Notes under the pieces: generated by a model
Database searches by the model: none
The model's input: the letters and a program-made list of their open reading frames with translations, nothing else
What the model was told of the DNA's origin: nothing
In this document: piece after piece, positions 22,942-37,900 of the stretch
Position numbering within the stretch: position 1 is the stretch's first letter
Layout: every line of letters begins with the position of its first letter
Translations under genes and position numbers: made by a program
Source: Prochilodus magdalenae
Taxonomy: Eukaryota; Chordata; Actinopteri; Characiformes; Prochilodontidae
Assembly: GCA_024036415.1 (NCBI GenBank)
Contig: JAMWET010006792.1
Location: forward strand, 55,001-119,000
Length of the DNA stretch: 64,000 bases
Reading direction: 5' to 3'

Positions 22942-25900
22942 GTACAACAACAGCTAGCATCTGTCGTTAGCGGTACTATGGGGAACTGACTGTTGTTAGT
23001 TAGCAAGCTAACTCCTAACTCTGTAAGCCTAAACTTGTCAGTCCTTTCTGTTTGTCCGTCGACATGTCTCGTCCTGTATTGTTCTTCTTTTTGTGAGAAA
23101 ACTAGAGAGTCACCTTTAAACTAACGTTAACCAAGCTTTCATATCCAGCTGTGAAATGTAAACAGATGTAAGACATCATAGTTACTATAAGAAATGAAAG
23201 AGAGTAGGTGAATAGATTGTTCATAGGAGTGCGATATAAACACTGCGGCCATGTGCTACCGTTGTTTGTGCTGTATTACATATATATAATGCTATATGGT
23301 ATATGCACTACTGGTTTAAGTTAAAGTTATCTAGTTACGTTTTGTACAAATCTAATATTAGTAAACCGACACTCACAGGAGTTACATCGGTAACTCGATA
23401 TTTGCATGAGTTGACAAATGTATTGCAAGGACAGATGTCATTTAAACGTCTACTGTGCTGCTCAAACACATGAGCTTTCTTCACGTGACGGGATAACGTG
23501 ACATACTCTCATGCTCATTGACAGAGTTGACGCAACAAAGAGGCACTTAACAAACCAGAATGATTCGTAACACCTAGTTGCATATTACTGTATTAGTAAA
23601 TCATTTCAGGTAAAGTTATCATTCTGAGATATAAAGAACCGGCACACTTTAATTTTGGGCTTTGTAGAAAATGCACGCTGAATCCTGTGTGTTGTGTGAT
23701 CTGCTGTCGAAGAAGCCTTGCTGTGAAAAGTCAGGAATTTTGATCTGCCTGACACGAGGGGTATTTCACAAAGCATCAGTTAGCTGCATAACTTGAGCTA
23801 GAGGGTTTAGTATTGTCCAGTTTTCCTACAGACTCTCCTTTGATTTGTTATCAGACTTGGGAGCAGCTTGTCTGGCCACTGATAGGACTTAGCATGTCAC
23901 TAAGGACAAAGTGCACATCTAAGCAATGTTCAGATTCTATTATATTCATTAGGTTTACATTATTGTTCAATAGTGTTGGGTTGTTTTTCAAGTGTTTATT
24001 AAAATTATGCACATATGCACCACACATACAGACGCTGTACAATATACACTCTACACAGTACACACAATACACACCACACATACAGACGCTGTATAATATA
24101 CACTCTACACAGTACACACAATACACACCACACATACAGACGCTGTACAATATACACTCTACACAGTACACACAATATACACCACACATACAGACGCTGT
24201 ATAATATACACTCTACACAGTACACACAATATACACCACACATACAGACGCTGTATAATATACAATACACACAATATACACCACACATACAGACTCACAC
24301 AGTACACACAATATACACCACACATACAGACGCTGTATAATATACACTCTACACAGTACACACAATATACACCACACATACAGACGCTGTATAATATACA
24401 CTCTACACAGTACACACAATATACACCACACATACAGACGCTGTATAATATACACTCTACACAGTACACACAATATACACCACACATACAGACGCTGTAT
24501 AATATACACTCTACACAGTACACACAATATACACCACACATACAGACGCTGTATAATATACACTCTACACAGTACACACAATACACACCACACATACAGA
24601 CGCTGTATAATATACACTCACACAGTACACACAATATACACCACATATACAGACGCTGTATAATATACACTCTACACAGTACACACAATATACACCACAC
24701 ATACAGACGCTGTATAATATACACTCTACACAGTACACACAATATACACCACACATACAGACGCTGTATAATATACACTCTACACAATACACACCACACA
24801 TACACACAATATACACCACACATACAGACGCTGTATAATATACACTCTACACAGTACACACAATATACACCACACATACAGACGCTGTACAATATACACT
24901 CTACACAGTACACACAATATACACCACACATACAGACGCTGTACAATATACACTCTACACAGTACACACAATACACACCACACATACAGACGCTGTACAA
25001 TATACACTCTACACAGTACACACAATATACACCACACATACAGACGCTGTACAATATACACTCTACACAGTACACACAATGTACAACACACATACGCTGT
25101 ACAATATACACCTACACATACAGACACTGTATAATACAGACGCTGTACAATATACACTCTACACAGTACACACAATATACACCACACATACAGACGCTGT
25201 ATAATATACACTCTACACAGTACACACAATGTACACCACACATACAGACGCTGTATAATATACACTCTACACAGTACACACAATGTACACCACACATACA
25301 GACGCTGTATAATATACACTCTACACAGTACACACAATGTACACCACACATACAGACGCTGTACACACATATACACATAATAATACACACTCTACACAGT
25401 ACACACAATATACACCACACATACAGACGCTGTATATAATACACACAATACACACCATACTACACAGTACACACATTACAATATACACCACACATACAGA
25501 CGCTGTATAATATACACTCTACACAGTACACACACAATACACCACACGTACAGACGCTGTACAATATACAATAATATACACTCTACAGAGTAATATACAC
25601 TACACAGTACACGCACCACACACTGTACAATACAGACGCTGTACAATATACACTCTACACGCAATATACACTATACACAATACACACCACACATACAGAC
25701 GCTGTACAATATACACTCTACACAGTACACACAATATACACCACACATACAGACGCTGTATAATATACACTCTACACAGTACACACAATATACACCACAC
25801 ATACAGACGCTGTACACACAATATACACTCTACACAGTACACTACAAGTACACACACCACACATACAGACGCTGTATAATATACACTCTACACAGTACAC

Positions 25901-28900
25901 ACAATATACACACACAGTACACGCATATATAGACGCTGTACACATATACTCTCTTCTCTGTACACAAAATATACACCACACATACAGACGCTGTATAATA
26001 TACACTCTACACAGTACACATAATATACACCACACATACAGACGCTGTATAATATACACTCTACACAGTACACACAATATACACCACACATACAGACGCT
26101 ACATACAGACGCTGTACAATATACCACTCTACACAATATACACCACACATACAGACGCTGTACACTCACACAGTACACACAATACACACCACACATACAG
26201 ACGCTGTACAATATACACTCTACACAGTACACACAATATACACCACACATACAGACGCTGTACAATATACACTCTACACAGTACACACAATACACACCAC
26301 ACATACAGACGCTGTACAATACACACTCTACACAGTACACACCAATACAGACGCTGTACATATACACTCTACACAGTACACACACCACACATTGCTGTAC
26401 AATATACACTCTACACAGTACACACAATATACACCCACACATACAGACGCAGTTTTCAAATGAAGGTTTTATTATTAAGGGAGAAAAAAAATCCAAACCT
26501 ACATGGCCCCGTGTGAAAAAGTGTTTGCCCCTAAACCTAATAACTGGTTGGGCCACAAAAACTGCAATTAAGCGTTTGCAGTAACTTGCAATGAGTCTTT
26601 CACAGCGCTGTGGAGGAATTTTGGCCCACTCATCTTTGTAGAATTGTTGTAATTCAGAACATTGAACATGAAAATAAACATAACAGGTCCCTTTTAAGGC
26701 TGATATATTTTACTTTGTTACACTAGATTTATTTACACTATTGGATATTCTTATTTTTTTTCTCTCTCCTACATCCATTCCAACATTTTCTGCTGACATC
26801 GACCTGACAGAGATGCCTGTAGGGACTGATGCTCTTTCAGGAGCAGATCTGGAACATTATTCATGTCCTTTTGTCTGGCTGCATGTCCTTCAAAGAATCT
26901 TTCCTTACTAAATGATGATGGCAGAGAGCAGATTTAGGAACTTGTCATTACTTTCCCCTCAGGAAGATTCTCCTCTCGGAGTTAAAATGGACTTTTACTA
27001 TAAATTCATGTGGGAGAAAGGATGCATGGCTTATGTGCGTATAGAAACATGATGCTTGAGTTTTAAGGTTGAGAATGATAGTCTGCACCGCAAGTACCGC
27101 GAGGCGGAAGTGTTTGTGTTTCACCTAAAACAAAAGCTGATGCATCTTTCATTCGTTTATTCCAACCAGGGGAATGTTTTTCCTTGGCAGTGCAGCTGCG
27201 GCCTTCATTAGTTTTTCTTGTCCCACTTCTGACAGGTCATTTATGAATATTTTAGAGTGAGATTTGCAAATGTCTTACATAATGTAAAACAAATTGTCAT
27301 GCTTCAACATCTATAAATGTAGTATTAATTGTTAATGTTTTTTTGTTGACTAGGTGTGCGGATAATAAAGCTGTACATTATATTATTTATTAATGACTAG
27401 TTACTGCTCCACAGTGCAGTTGCAGCACATGATGTAGATGCATACATGAACAACCCAATTATTGTAGCTAAACTGAGGTGTTTTTATCAAATTATTAAAT
27501 AAGACAATGTTTCTATAATTATTTGCCTGTTTGATTGAACATTTGTGGCTTTTGTATTTTAAATAAAAGAGATTTGATGTTAAAATTCTAGTATCGTGTC
27601 CACTCTACTAACAGACATGGTCTTCTCATGTACTTCATAGATAAAGAAAAAACATGGAAGGGACCATTCTACTTCATCCAGGCAGCAGACCCTCAGCTGG
27701 GTCTGATGAAGGCTTGGAGGGTGGGGGACTGTGATGAAGGAGGAGATGAATGGTCTGAGGAGGTCCAACTCACGAAGCAGGCTGTCCAGGCCATCAATAC
27801 ACTACAGCCACGGCCCCGCCTTTTCGCTCTATGTGGAGATTTGGTCCATGCAATGCCAGGTAAGGTCAGGATTTATTAAGTCAATGGAAATGGAATACCT
27901 AAACTGTATTTGATCATCCAAGAAATAGTTGGTGTGCAGAGTTTGCTTATTTGTTTGCACTGGAGCTTACATATAGCTGTCAGTTAGCATTCCACAAACA
28001 GCAGGCCTGAATAACAACTTGGTTTATATGGTATTCAATGTACCATTATCCATATTATCAACACTTATCTTTCAAGCCTAGAAAAGGTAGTAGCAGCCAT
28101 CTTGAAGTTGAATTGTCTGGTTAATTTTCATAATTTAGATACAAGTATGTTATATGGCAGCAGAAGCCACAAGTAAGTTTGTTTGAGCTCTCTTAGTCAC
28201 TTGTAACTTGATGATTTAGATGTGATGATCTACAGTTTGTCCAATGTTAAGTAGAATTTGTTAGTAGATATGTTTTGTTATAACTTAATTAGTCTCATAA
28301 TTGCAGTATAAAGTCATATGACACCTAACATGTCTTGACTGGCCAACTACAATTGGGGTTGGGAAATTTCTGCAAGGAGGTATGTTTAGAAGTTGGGTTT
28401 GCGTTGTTTACAGGCTATATTTCCCTGTATTTTACATTTCTTATGTGTCCTCTGTATTATTCTTGTACAGTTCTACTCTACTTCTCCTTATTGTTGAGTC
28501 TGTGCTCTGAACTGATGCCGGCACTGTTTCAGCAATTTGAGAATCATCCCTATACGCATTATAAGATGTGAGCTGGTTCATAGATTTATTTTTTTGACTT
28601 TTTTTCCAGTTGTGGTGGTAATTAAAAACCTACTAGTATTAATAAAATATATAGCTTTTTAAGTGAAAATTATAGCATTGCTTAGTTAATAGGATTCCAG
28701 ATTCCAGGCACTATTTAAAGTTTAACAATTGCAAAATAAGATGTTTGCATCTCTCTTTTCTTGGCACACAAGGACTCATTGAAATGATGAAACATTGATA
28801 CAGCATGTAGAAGAGTAAAACAAGACATGAGCTCTTATTTTACTGCATTTTTTATTTAGTCAAATTGTGCATAGTCAACAAACCAGATGGACCTAGACTA

Positions 28901-31900
28901 AACATTCCCACTCTTTTTCTGAAGTAGTGCTCAGAGAACGTTTCATCCTCTGTCATCTATCTCCCTCCTTCTATCCTATCTCACATGCATGCAACTCTGT
29001 GTTTTAAGCTTCATCGTATTGTTGCCCCAAGCCTCGCTTGTTTTTGAGAAGTGTCAACTGAATTAAAATCAGTATATATCTTGAAATGTGTCTGGGAAAA
29101 ACATGCACATATGGGATTAGATGGTTTTTTTATTGTCATGGAAACAGCTAGCAGTGTAAGGGTTTTTTGGAGAATGCCTTTTCAGTAAGTCTTTTAAAGT
29201 TGTCTTCTGTGTAGTGTCTCAAGTGGCGGGTATATACAGGTGCATGTGTCCCTGCTAGCTGCCCACATGGCTCCCAGCACCTTCAGCCCATGTCCTTGAA
29301 GTCTTCTAATTGACTCGGTCCAAAAAGTTACACACAACGACGAATCAAAAGAGCCCCAGAAGACAGAGATAGGTGCTAGCCCTGTATTAGTGTATTCACT
29401 CGCTGGTGGAAACACCTCCTGGCTAAGAATAATTCCTTTCCCCACTTCTTTAAAATCTACAGTGAATTCATTTAAACAATGCCAGAATAATCTAAATGAT
29501 TTGAGTGGTTGTGTTTCCTTTAGCTAATCCTTTAGTTTCAAGTTACAAGTTCATTTTGGAATGTTAGAATCAATTATAGTAATTTTCAAACAACACAAGC
29601 TTGTTTTTGCCCAACCGTAATTCTATTTTTCAAGTGTTAAAAAAGCCCCCCCCCAGCCCCTCCCCGTCCCAAAAGACCTCCATTCACATTTGTGTATTTA
29701 CATATTTAAAAATTAAATCAAACCTTTATGCAAATGATCATGACATGATGAATTGAATCATTTCTTAATGCTTAGTTAAATAATAGGAGTAGAAGAAAAC
29801 ATACAGCATATTTGTGATATATTGCATGGTAATATTGTATTAATAAGCAAATTTAGTTTATTTAGTTAATTTAATTTCAAATTAAAAAAGTTATTGGTAC
29901 AGTAATATGAAATCAGTTGTCAATCCTCATACTCAGTATGGTGCTGAGTTTTATCAGGTGAAGTCAGCAGAGGTTGGTCAAAACGAAGATGAAAGAAAGA
30001 AATGAGAAATGTGGTCTCCAGTCTGGGCTGTTCAGATATTTTTTCTGTGAGGAGATAATTTGCATTAATAAATTAATAAATCATATTTTGTTACAGTATA
30101 GAAATGCTGAGCATATCTCAAAATTGCAATGCGGTGATTTAATGTTTAAATTGCATTGTGATAATATCATGGGGCTTTTGGTGATGCTATTAATAAAAAA
30201 TTATAATTATAAGTATGGAACAGTCACTAAAGGTTATTACTTAGGCTCTGTGTGGATTGGCAATGTTCTCTTTTTAAGATAATTTTCCTTCACATAAAAA
30301 TCACTGTGCCAGATCTGTGGCCATGCCATCCTAGTTTTATTTCACCAAATGATAAGCAAAATCATATCATTCCTCTTGTGAAAATCTTTGAAGGCTTTAT
30401 AGTGTCATATTCCTTGATTTAATGTGAACCCTGAGGCAGTGCGTGGCCTGATGGGTGTAATTTGTAGGACTGGTTATGAGTAGGGGCTGTAAAGGCACAG
30501 CTGGTTCTCTGGGGGGAACTGGGGACCTTTAAACAGCCTGGCGTCAACACCCATTACCGTCAGGTCCCGAGAGCAGATGGACTGTGGCAGATGCATTACA
30601 TGGCCCGTCCGTCACGCAACTTCTCTTTCCCCACACAGAAATCAACACAAACCCCCTCTGACATTTCCTCTCTTCTGCTCACCTTATGAAACGGTCAGAG
30701 GCAACGACTTTGTGGAGATTCAGCTCAAATGTTAAGTCAAAGGAAAGACACATGCTTTTTATTTGGACTGAACCTCTGAAAGGTATGGTCCAGTACTGTT
30801 CAAACTGTATCTGCTGTGTATCAGTTTATGATCGTTTACACCACAGACAAGTTTGATGTGTTAGCCTGTACAGTAGAAAAGTACAACAACAAAAAAACAC
30901 TGACTTGACAATGGCAAATCAAGCTGTGACTGTAAGCTATTTATTCTTCTGGGCTGATAGGGTGCTGAAGCCTCTGCCAGTGCTTATAGGGCAGAAGGCA
31001 GGAAACACCCTGGGCAGGTTGCTAGTTAATCACAGCGCGCAAAATAGTCCCCGTTCTTTAAAAGTCTTTAAAAGTTATTCACATGTTTCCTTTGAAGTTT
31101 CTAGTTGCAAGCAAGTTGTCTCCCAGGGTATGTTGTTTAGTATTCAGTTTTTAATCTTAATAATCTAAGTAGCTTGGTAACAATTACAAAATGAATATCA
31201 AATTGTGTACTTATGAGTGAGAAATTAAAATGTTTATCCACTTATAGGCCTTTAGAGTTTATGGGCTGTATAAGGCCGACCCTCAGAAGTAGCCTTACCA
31301 CTTTAGGTTCCCTGATGGCAATTAAAAGTAAGCTCTGGGCTATGTTCAGTGCACAAAGGAAGACACTTGCTTCGGCCGCTTCAGGCCTTATTGGTGTCCA
31401 GATCAGCTTCTGTTTCTGCAGCCATCCTTCGTGTCTTTTCCAGCGCCGTCTTGTCATGAACTTCAGGCACTGATATGTCAAACGGGCAAAGCTCTGCACT
31501 GTACTAATGGATTCCACTGTAATACCGAAGCAGTCTTGGATTTCATGCAAAGGACTGCCTCTGGCATACAGAAGCAGAGTTCATGTGGAGATATGATTAG
31601 ATTAAGAGAGCGCTGGACCTGATGCTGTTCTAATGAGGACTACAAAGTCCAGCATGCCTGTGGGCTTTATAAGGGGAGTGCAGTGAGGAAGACGTGAGTA
31701 GAGCTTATATTCCCCTCACTGTTCCCTGTCCCTCATATGTTAGCCTCTTAATTGGTGTTGAAAGCAGATAAAAGTGAAGTTCTCCTAGGAGTTGCAGCTC
31801 AACAGTGAGGATGACCAGAGGGAAATGATTTATGGAAAAGGGCCAGCCTCCTGTCCTCAGTGTGTTTATCTGATAGACATATCTGTTGGTGGAGCTTTTA

Positions 31901-34900
31901 ATGGCTTTCCATGGGGTTTGTCACTCTGTTTACCTTTGACAAAGGCAAAGGCAAAATGCTTTTAAACGTGGCAGGTTAACAAAGCCTTAGCTTCCTACAA
32001 AAAATCTCTAGAACAGCTTTTACCATTTTTTAGCCTTTAGCAGCAGTTTTAGCCTGTTAGTCTATGGAGAGTTTTGACAAATAAGTTTTTAATAAATTTG
32101 CATGTTCTTAGCCATTTTGCAGTCGGTTAATATGTTAAATAGAAAGCAGTTTACAAACCAGTTCACAAAACCACAACCTTGGGAATACTGCCAAACTCTA
32201 CACATGTCATTCCCTTGTCTGTGCACTCATCTGTTACTTGTTAAGTGTTTAAACCACCTTTGGCCCAAAGGATTTTTAAGACGTTTGAGGTTGTGTGTCA
32301 TTTTGTACTCTGCATGTACATGCACAAATACTCATACTTTTAGCTTTTTCTTGTTATAGAGGATATAAGCATTGTATCACAAAGTTGTAAGCTTGTATGA
32401 TTTATATATTTTTTAAAAATGGAACGTCTATTGACTTTTAGTGGTTGTTTATCCTCGGTTCATCCTCCACAGTAGCTCTGCTAGCCAGCGAAAGCGCCCT
32501 GAATTTCTTCCTCTCACCTTATCAAGCTTCCGGTCTTCCTTAGGGAATTAGTAAGATGCCCCACTTGTCACATAAGAAGCTAACAAGAGCTGTTATTACT
32601 GAGCTTCAAAACTGCCTTTCACAATCTGCTTTTACTCTAGAGAAACATGATTGGACTGTTTACACATCTCTCTTGTCTTATGGGTAAAAATATTTTTTCC
32701 TTTGAAACCAAGTCACACGTCTAGTTCCTGCTTACTTTTAATGGTTGGAATGACCTGAGGTAAATATAGAGTAACATGAGTTGTTGTTTGTGAAATTCTT
32801 GACAACGAGTTCTTTGTAGGCTCTTTTCGTCTGCAGTCGCAGTACACTTTGATTTCATCCAAAACAAGAATAGGCAGCTTCAAAAACACGTTGGAGACTG
32901 GTGTCACTGAAAGTGTCTCCGAAGGAGTAAGTTGATGGGAGAAGTAAAATCATTTGTATTATTTGTTTATTTAATAATAAACAAAATTAATTTATTTAAT
33001 AATTTTGTATTGGCCCATTTATTGCAAATGTTTATTCTGTGAAGTGATTACAAAAAAGAAAACAATAAAGTTTGAAGACCAATGCAGAGGTATTGGTATA
33101 ATAGTAAAAGTTATACTCTTTGCCCATGATGACAAAACGTGTTGTGATAAAAAGCCTGTTGTTTTGTATTAATTATGTCTCATCCGTGGCTTTTTAAACC
33201 AAATAGAGATATCTTCCTGTTTGGCAACACCTGAAAAAATGTATATTGACAATGTCTGACAGGGAACTTCGCAGCTAATTTAACTTTGAATAGCTTATTA
33301 AATAAGCTGCATATTTATTATGTACATGTTGTGTTGAATTCATTTTTATTAATAAAAATATTGACTTATTACAGAAAATATCTTGTTTTTCATCTGTTAA
33401 GTATGTACATATGGCTTTGGAGCCAAATCATGCATGTTTCTCCACAAGGCAGAGTTATTAGCCCACAAGTCACTTTTTTGACAATCAAGGAAAACAAATA
33501 TGAACCCACACCAGTAGGCTTTAGTCACTTTCTACAATCAAAAGATGTAACTCATGATACATTCAAAATTCAGTTTATCTTGTATGTGATTTTCAGTAAA
33601 TCTGTTAATGCTAAAATACTTGGAAGCTAAAGATTAAATGGAAGGTAAGTCTTGCTAATTCGATGAATGTAAATGTAATGTAACTCCTGAGTTGTAAGGG
33701 CTCCCTCAAATGCGAAAATCCTTTTAATCTTCTACAGGTTCTGCTTTCAGAGAAGAGCAGGAGAGGGACCTGAAAGAGGTTCTTCGGGACACTAATCCAG
33801 ACATACCCCTAATTTTTGTCAGTGGCAACCACGACCTGGGGAACACACCTACACCAGAAACAGTGAATCAGTACCGCCGTTCCTGGGGTGATGATTACTT
33901 CAGCTTCTGGTTGGGTGGGGTGCTTTTCCTGGTGTTGAACTCTCAGCTTTTCTTTGATGGATCTGGATGCCCTCAGCTGGAGCAGGCTCATGAAGCCTGG
34001 CTGGAGCAGCAGCTACAGAGTGCAGTCCAAAGTTCAGCACGCCACGTCCTCATCCTCCAGCACATCCCTCTCTACCTGCAATCCCCCAATGAGGAGGACG
34101 ACTACTTCAACCTGCAGACAGCCAAGAGAGAGAGTCTAATCCAAAGGTTTCGTCAAGCAGGTACAGATTATGGGGCTAATGTTAGTAATTGTCTAGAGTG
34201 TAAATCTAGTAATTTACTTTGTATTCAGTTATAATCCTTTAGAAAAATGTATAATGAAATATCAAATTTCACCACAATCTGATTATTTCAAACTGGGAAC
34301 TCAGGAACTATTTACACTGTTGTAGAATAGTCGACAATAAAAATAACTTTAAGTTTTGACGACTTTTATTTTTGCATAAAACAAAAAGCACCTACCATAA
34401 TTACTTTAGTCTAATGTTCCAAAATCAAAGCTGTTAAATCTCCACCCCCAGGTTGGGAGAATGATGTTATATCATCAGCTGCTTCAGACTTTGAAGACAA
34501 ATACATGTTATATATAACTATTTAACCTTCTGCCTCACACAGTTAGGTAAAACTACTGCAAGAACATTAAGACAGGGAAAATCTACTGTACCTGAGCTCC
34601 ATTTCATTTTGGAGTGGATAATTTACAGCCTGACTAATATACACCTTAAAAGTAGTTTTGGGACACTCAGACACACTCTAAATATACATTTGTTTATTTA
34701 TTACTTTTCAAGCTAAATTTAACTTTTTTTTTTTATCCGACACATAACTATACCCATCAAGGTTTACTCAAATTACACTTCATACACAGGTACTCAAGCA
34801 GTAATGGGATAGATATCAGTGTTTTTTTCTTTTATCAAGATTTTGTTGGATATTCCACCTTTTGCATGTTGCTTTTTTAGGTATATGATGGTGGATGAGT

Positions 34901-37900
34901 TTGCATGTGTTGGCTTGACCGATGCTTGGCCAGGCATTTTGGATGTTCTGTTATTGATGGCCTGAGCATCTTTTGTCATATACACTCATCATCAAAAATC
35001 TTTTCTTGATGCTGACCATGGTACCTCCACTCACAGATTCGTTGATCATCTCCACAAAGACAAAAGCGGGACTAAAGATGGGCGTTTATCTGTGAAATAG
35101 CAGGACCATGAGTGTATATTGCGAGACCGGGAGTGTATATAATTTTATCATGAAGGCATAATATTTTTGACAAGATAAATTAAGTTTCCTAAACCAATAT
35201 CTGTCAGAATGTCAATGAATGCAATATCCCTGAAAGTTCTTGAATATAGTAAAAATAAAAGCTTCAGTTTCAGTTATTATATTTCAGTTAAAAAATTCTT
35301 GTTAAAAAAACTTTGGGATTAAATAATTATTAACATGACTACTTTATAAACCACAATTGACAACCAACATTCTGTGAGCCATGTGAGTCATTCAATGTTT
35401 AACTATATTACACCACAACAGGTGGTTTTGAACAGAAAACATCACCATGGTTACAAAAACAAAAACATACAATTTATTCAAACATTTACCATGGGCTTTA
35501 TCATAAATTAAATTATTAAATTATTAAATATAAGATAATAAAGAGTAAAAAACAAACCACAGGGTTTATGGGTAGCTCCATGCCGTACAGTCTTTAGTGC
35601 TACAGTATTTTTTAATGATCTTTATGATTGATTAAAAACTTCTGATGTTAAAAATATAATTGTACCGTGATTGGACACAAAGTTTTTCACAGGGAAAAAA
35701 TTATTGCTGGTGTTTTACCAGTACGCAATTGTAGGTGACAGGTTTAAATGTGGGCTGTACAACCAACAATAATCCATTAAGTTCTATTATAATAAAATCA
35801 TCTTATTACAAACACACATTTTATATTAATTGAAAGGGTTTCACTAAGCATTGTTAGAAAAAACATTTTAAATGACACTTTTATTGTTGCCAGTAAAAAC
35901 TATGATTTTCGAAGGGTTACAGGAACGGCCCATTTAATATACTCACATTCCATATGCCTTTGCTCCCCACATCATCAACATTTTTATAAATTCAGAAGTT
36001 AATTCTGTCCAGTATAGGAGATGTGTAGCATGCCAAGTTAATTATTGATTTCTGATCTTGGTACACTGACATTTTGGGTTGCATGGTGTTTTATTTAAAA
36101 GCTGTGTGAACATTCTCCTATCGCTCCTGTTGCTCGGTCAGTAAGCAGGTTTCAATCTGAAGGATTTAATGGGAAAAAAAAATTCACTTTGAAATATGTG
36201 ACAGCATATAGGGCAACCCTGATGAACACAGTGGAAGCAGCGATTAAATTTTAACAATCTTTAGTGTCATTAATGTCACAGTTTTAGTCATGTGGCTTTT
36301 CATCAACAAACGTAAAAATTACAACACAGTCTGAAAAACTAATTGAGAGCAGAGTTATAGTTTATGGTGGATTTGACTTTATAATGTAAAGAATTTTTAT
36401 AGCTAGGTCGTATTTTTACCTGTTTTCAATTTTTGTCGCAAAATGTGTGTAAAGTCAAGCCTGGGTAATGACACATTTTGTAGGATCTGCCTCATCACAC
36501 ATCTGAATACTTCCTCGTCCAGGTAAGGCACCGCTTCTACAGTGCATGATTGAGCTCTGCTTCTGAGTTTAAGCCCGAATGTTTCTGATGTGTGTTCTTT
36601 TAGAGTAAATCTGGCTATGCTTGCACTAAGTTGGCTGGCTAGCAGGGGCCCTTTCTTCCCAATGTAGGTTTTGAGTTCTTCTCTAAGCTGTTTGACGGAA
36701 CTGGCTTTGGCTGGCTTGACATGCTTCTGGACTTTTGTGGTGTAGGACAGCCATTGGAGTTGTTATAACTGAATATATAAGATGTCTGATGTGTAATTTT
36801 TAATATTTTGAATGAACAGCCACTACAGAGGGCCTTGTGAGTAAAACAGTAAAATAAAGCACTTTTTGTTTTTATTCTATTTGGTATTGATATTAATCAT
36901 GGCACATTTAATGTTGGTCAGAAAATCCATCAAATCCACAAATAAGAGGGATAAAAGGAAGCAATAAGCCCATATAAGCAAAACAATAAACCCATAATTC
37001 CTATTAATGTTACCACTGAACACAAAGGCCTATAGAAGGCTCCTGCCAACAAACCCATTCCCCTCATTCTGTCCAAGGCCTCAGATCTAATATAATGCTG
37101 CAAATTTTATTCATTCTATTTCTATAAGGCGGGGAGACTGTGGGAAGATCATCTATTTTGAGTCATTTGCCCTCGGGGAAGACAGTGCTGATCAGTTAGA
37201 TCTTTGTTAGCTGTGCGGTTGCTCTGCATTGTGTGGCATTTATGATCATTAAGATAATGTACTGTTACTGATCTCTACCATTGCTCTGAATCTTAATGCC
37301 TCTGCATACCCTCATGTATTTTTACAAAATTCTCAGAATGTAATTTTAGAATCATGACCATCGTCAATAGTTTATTATGAAACTAGATAAACGTATCAAG
37401 TAAGGTTTTACCTTAGGGCATGAAGGCACGTGGCAGAGTTATTTAACGAAAGGGAAGCATGTTCTTATATAGCTCACTGACTAAGACGTATGCTGGATTT
37501 AATTGAGCCCCTTCATCCCTGGGTTTATGACCCTGTTATAATGTTATTTACTACTCTGCATCATCCAGAATTAATATTTTAAAAAAAAATCAAAAGTTTT
37601 TAAAAACTTTTGCATATAAAAGTTGAATTTGTACGCAAAAGAAAAGAAATGGAACGGTGAAAGAAGGTGGTTATGTGGATTTTATCGTCTGTTCGTTCGT
37701 GAGAGTCAGGTATCTTTAATTTCGGATCCTCATTTAGCTATTTCGCTGAGACCATTTCTGTAGTACGGTTGCCAAGAAGTGCAAAACAAATTTATATTTC
37801 AGAAAACAAACTAACAAATTTAAACCTAATTTACAAGATGTGAATCTCTTACAAACTTTGAATTCTCATGGAAAAATGGGTCTAAAACACAAGAAGTGCT

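Noticed and set aside
24021..26450. CRISPR-like array of regular repeats
   Set aside because: The whole 54-bp unit is repeated with no unique spacers, and the context is a vertebrate intron.
24005..26556. Very long open frames on both strands (up to 474 and 368 codons)
   Set aside because: They lie wholly in the 54-bp satellite; the period is a multiple of three and the unit lacks stops, so frames stay open by construction.
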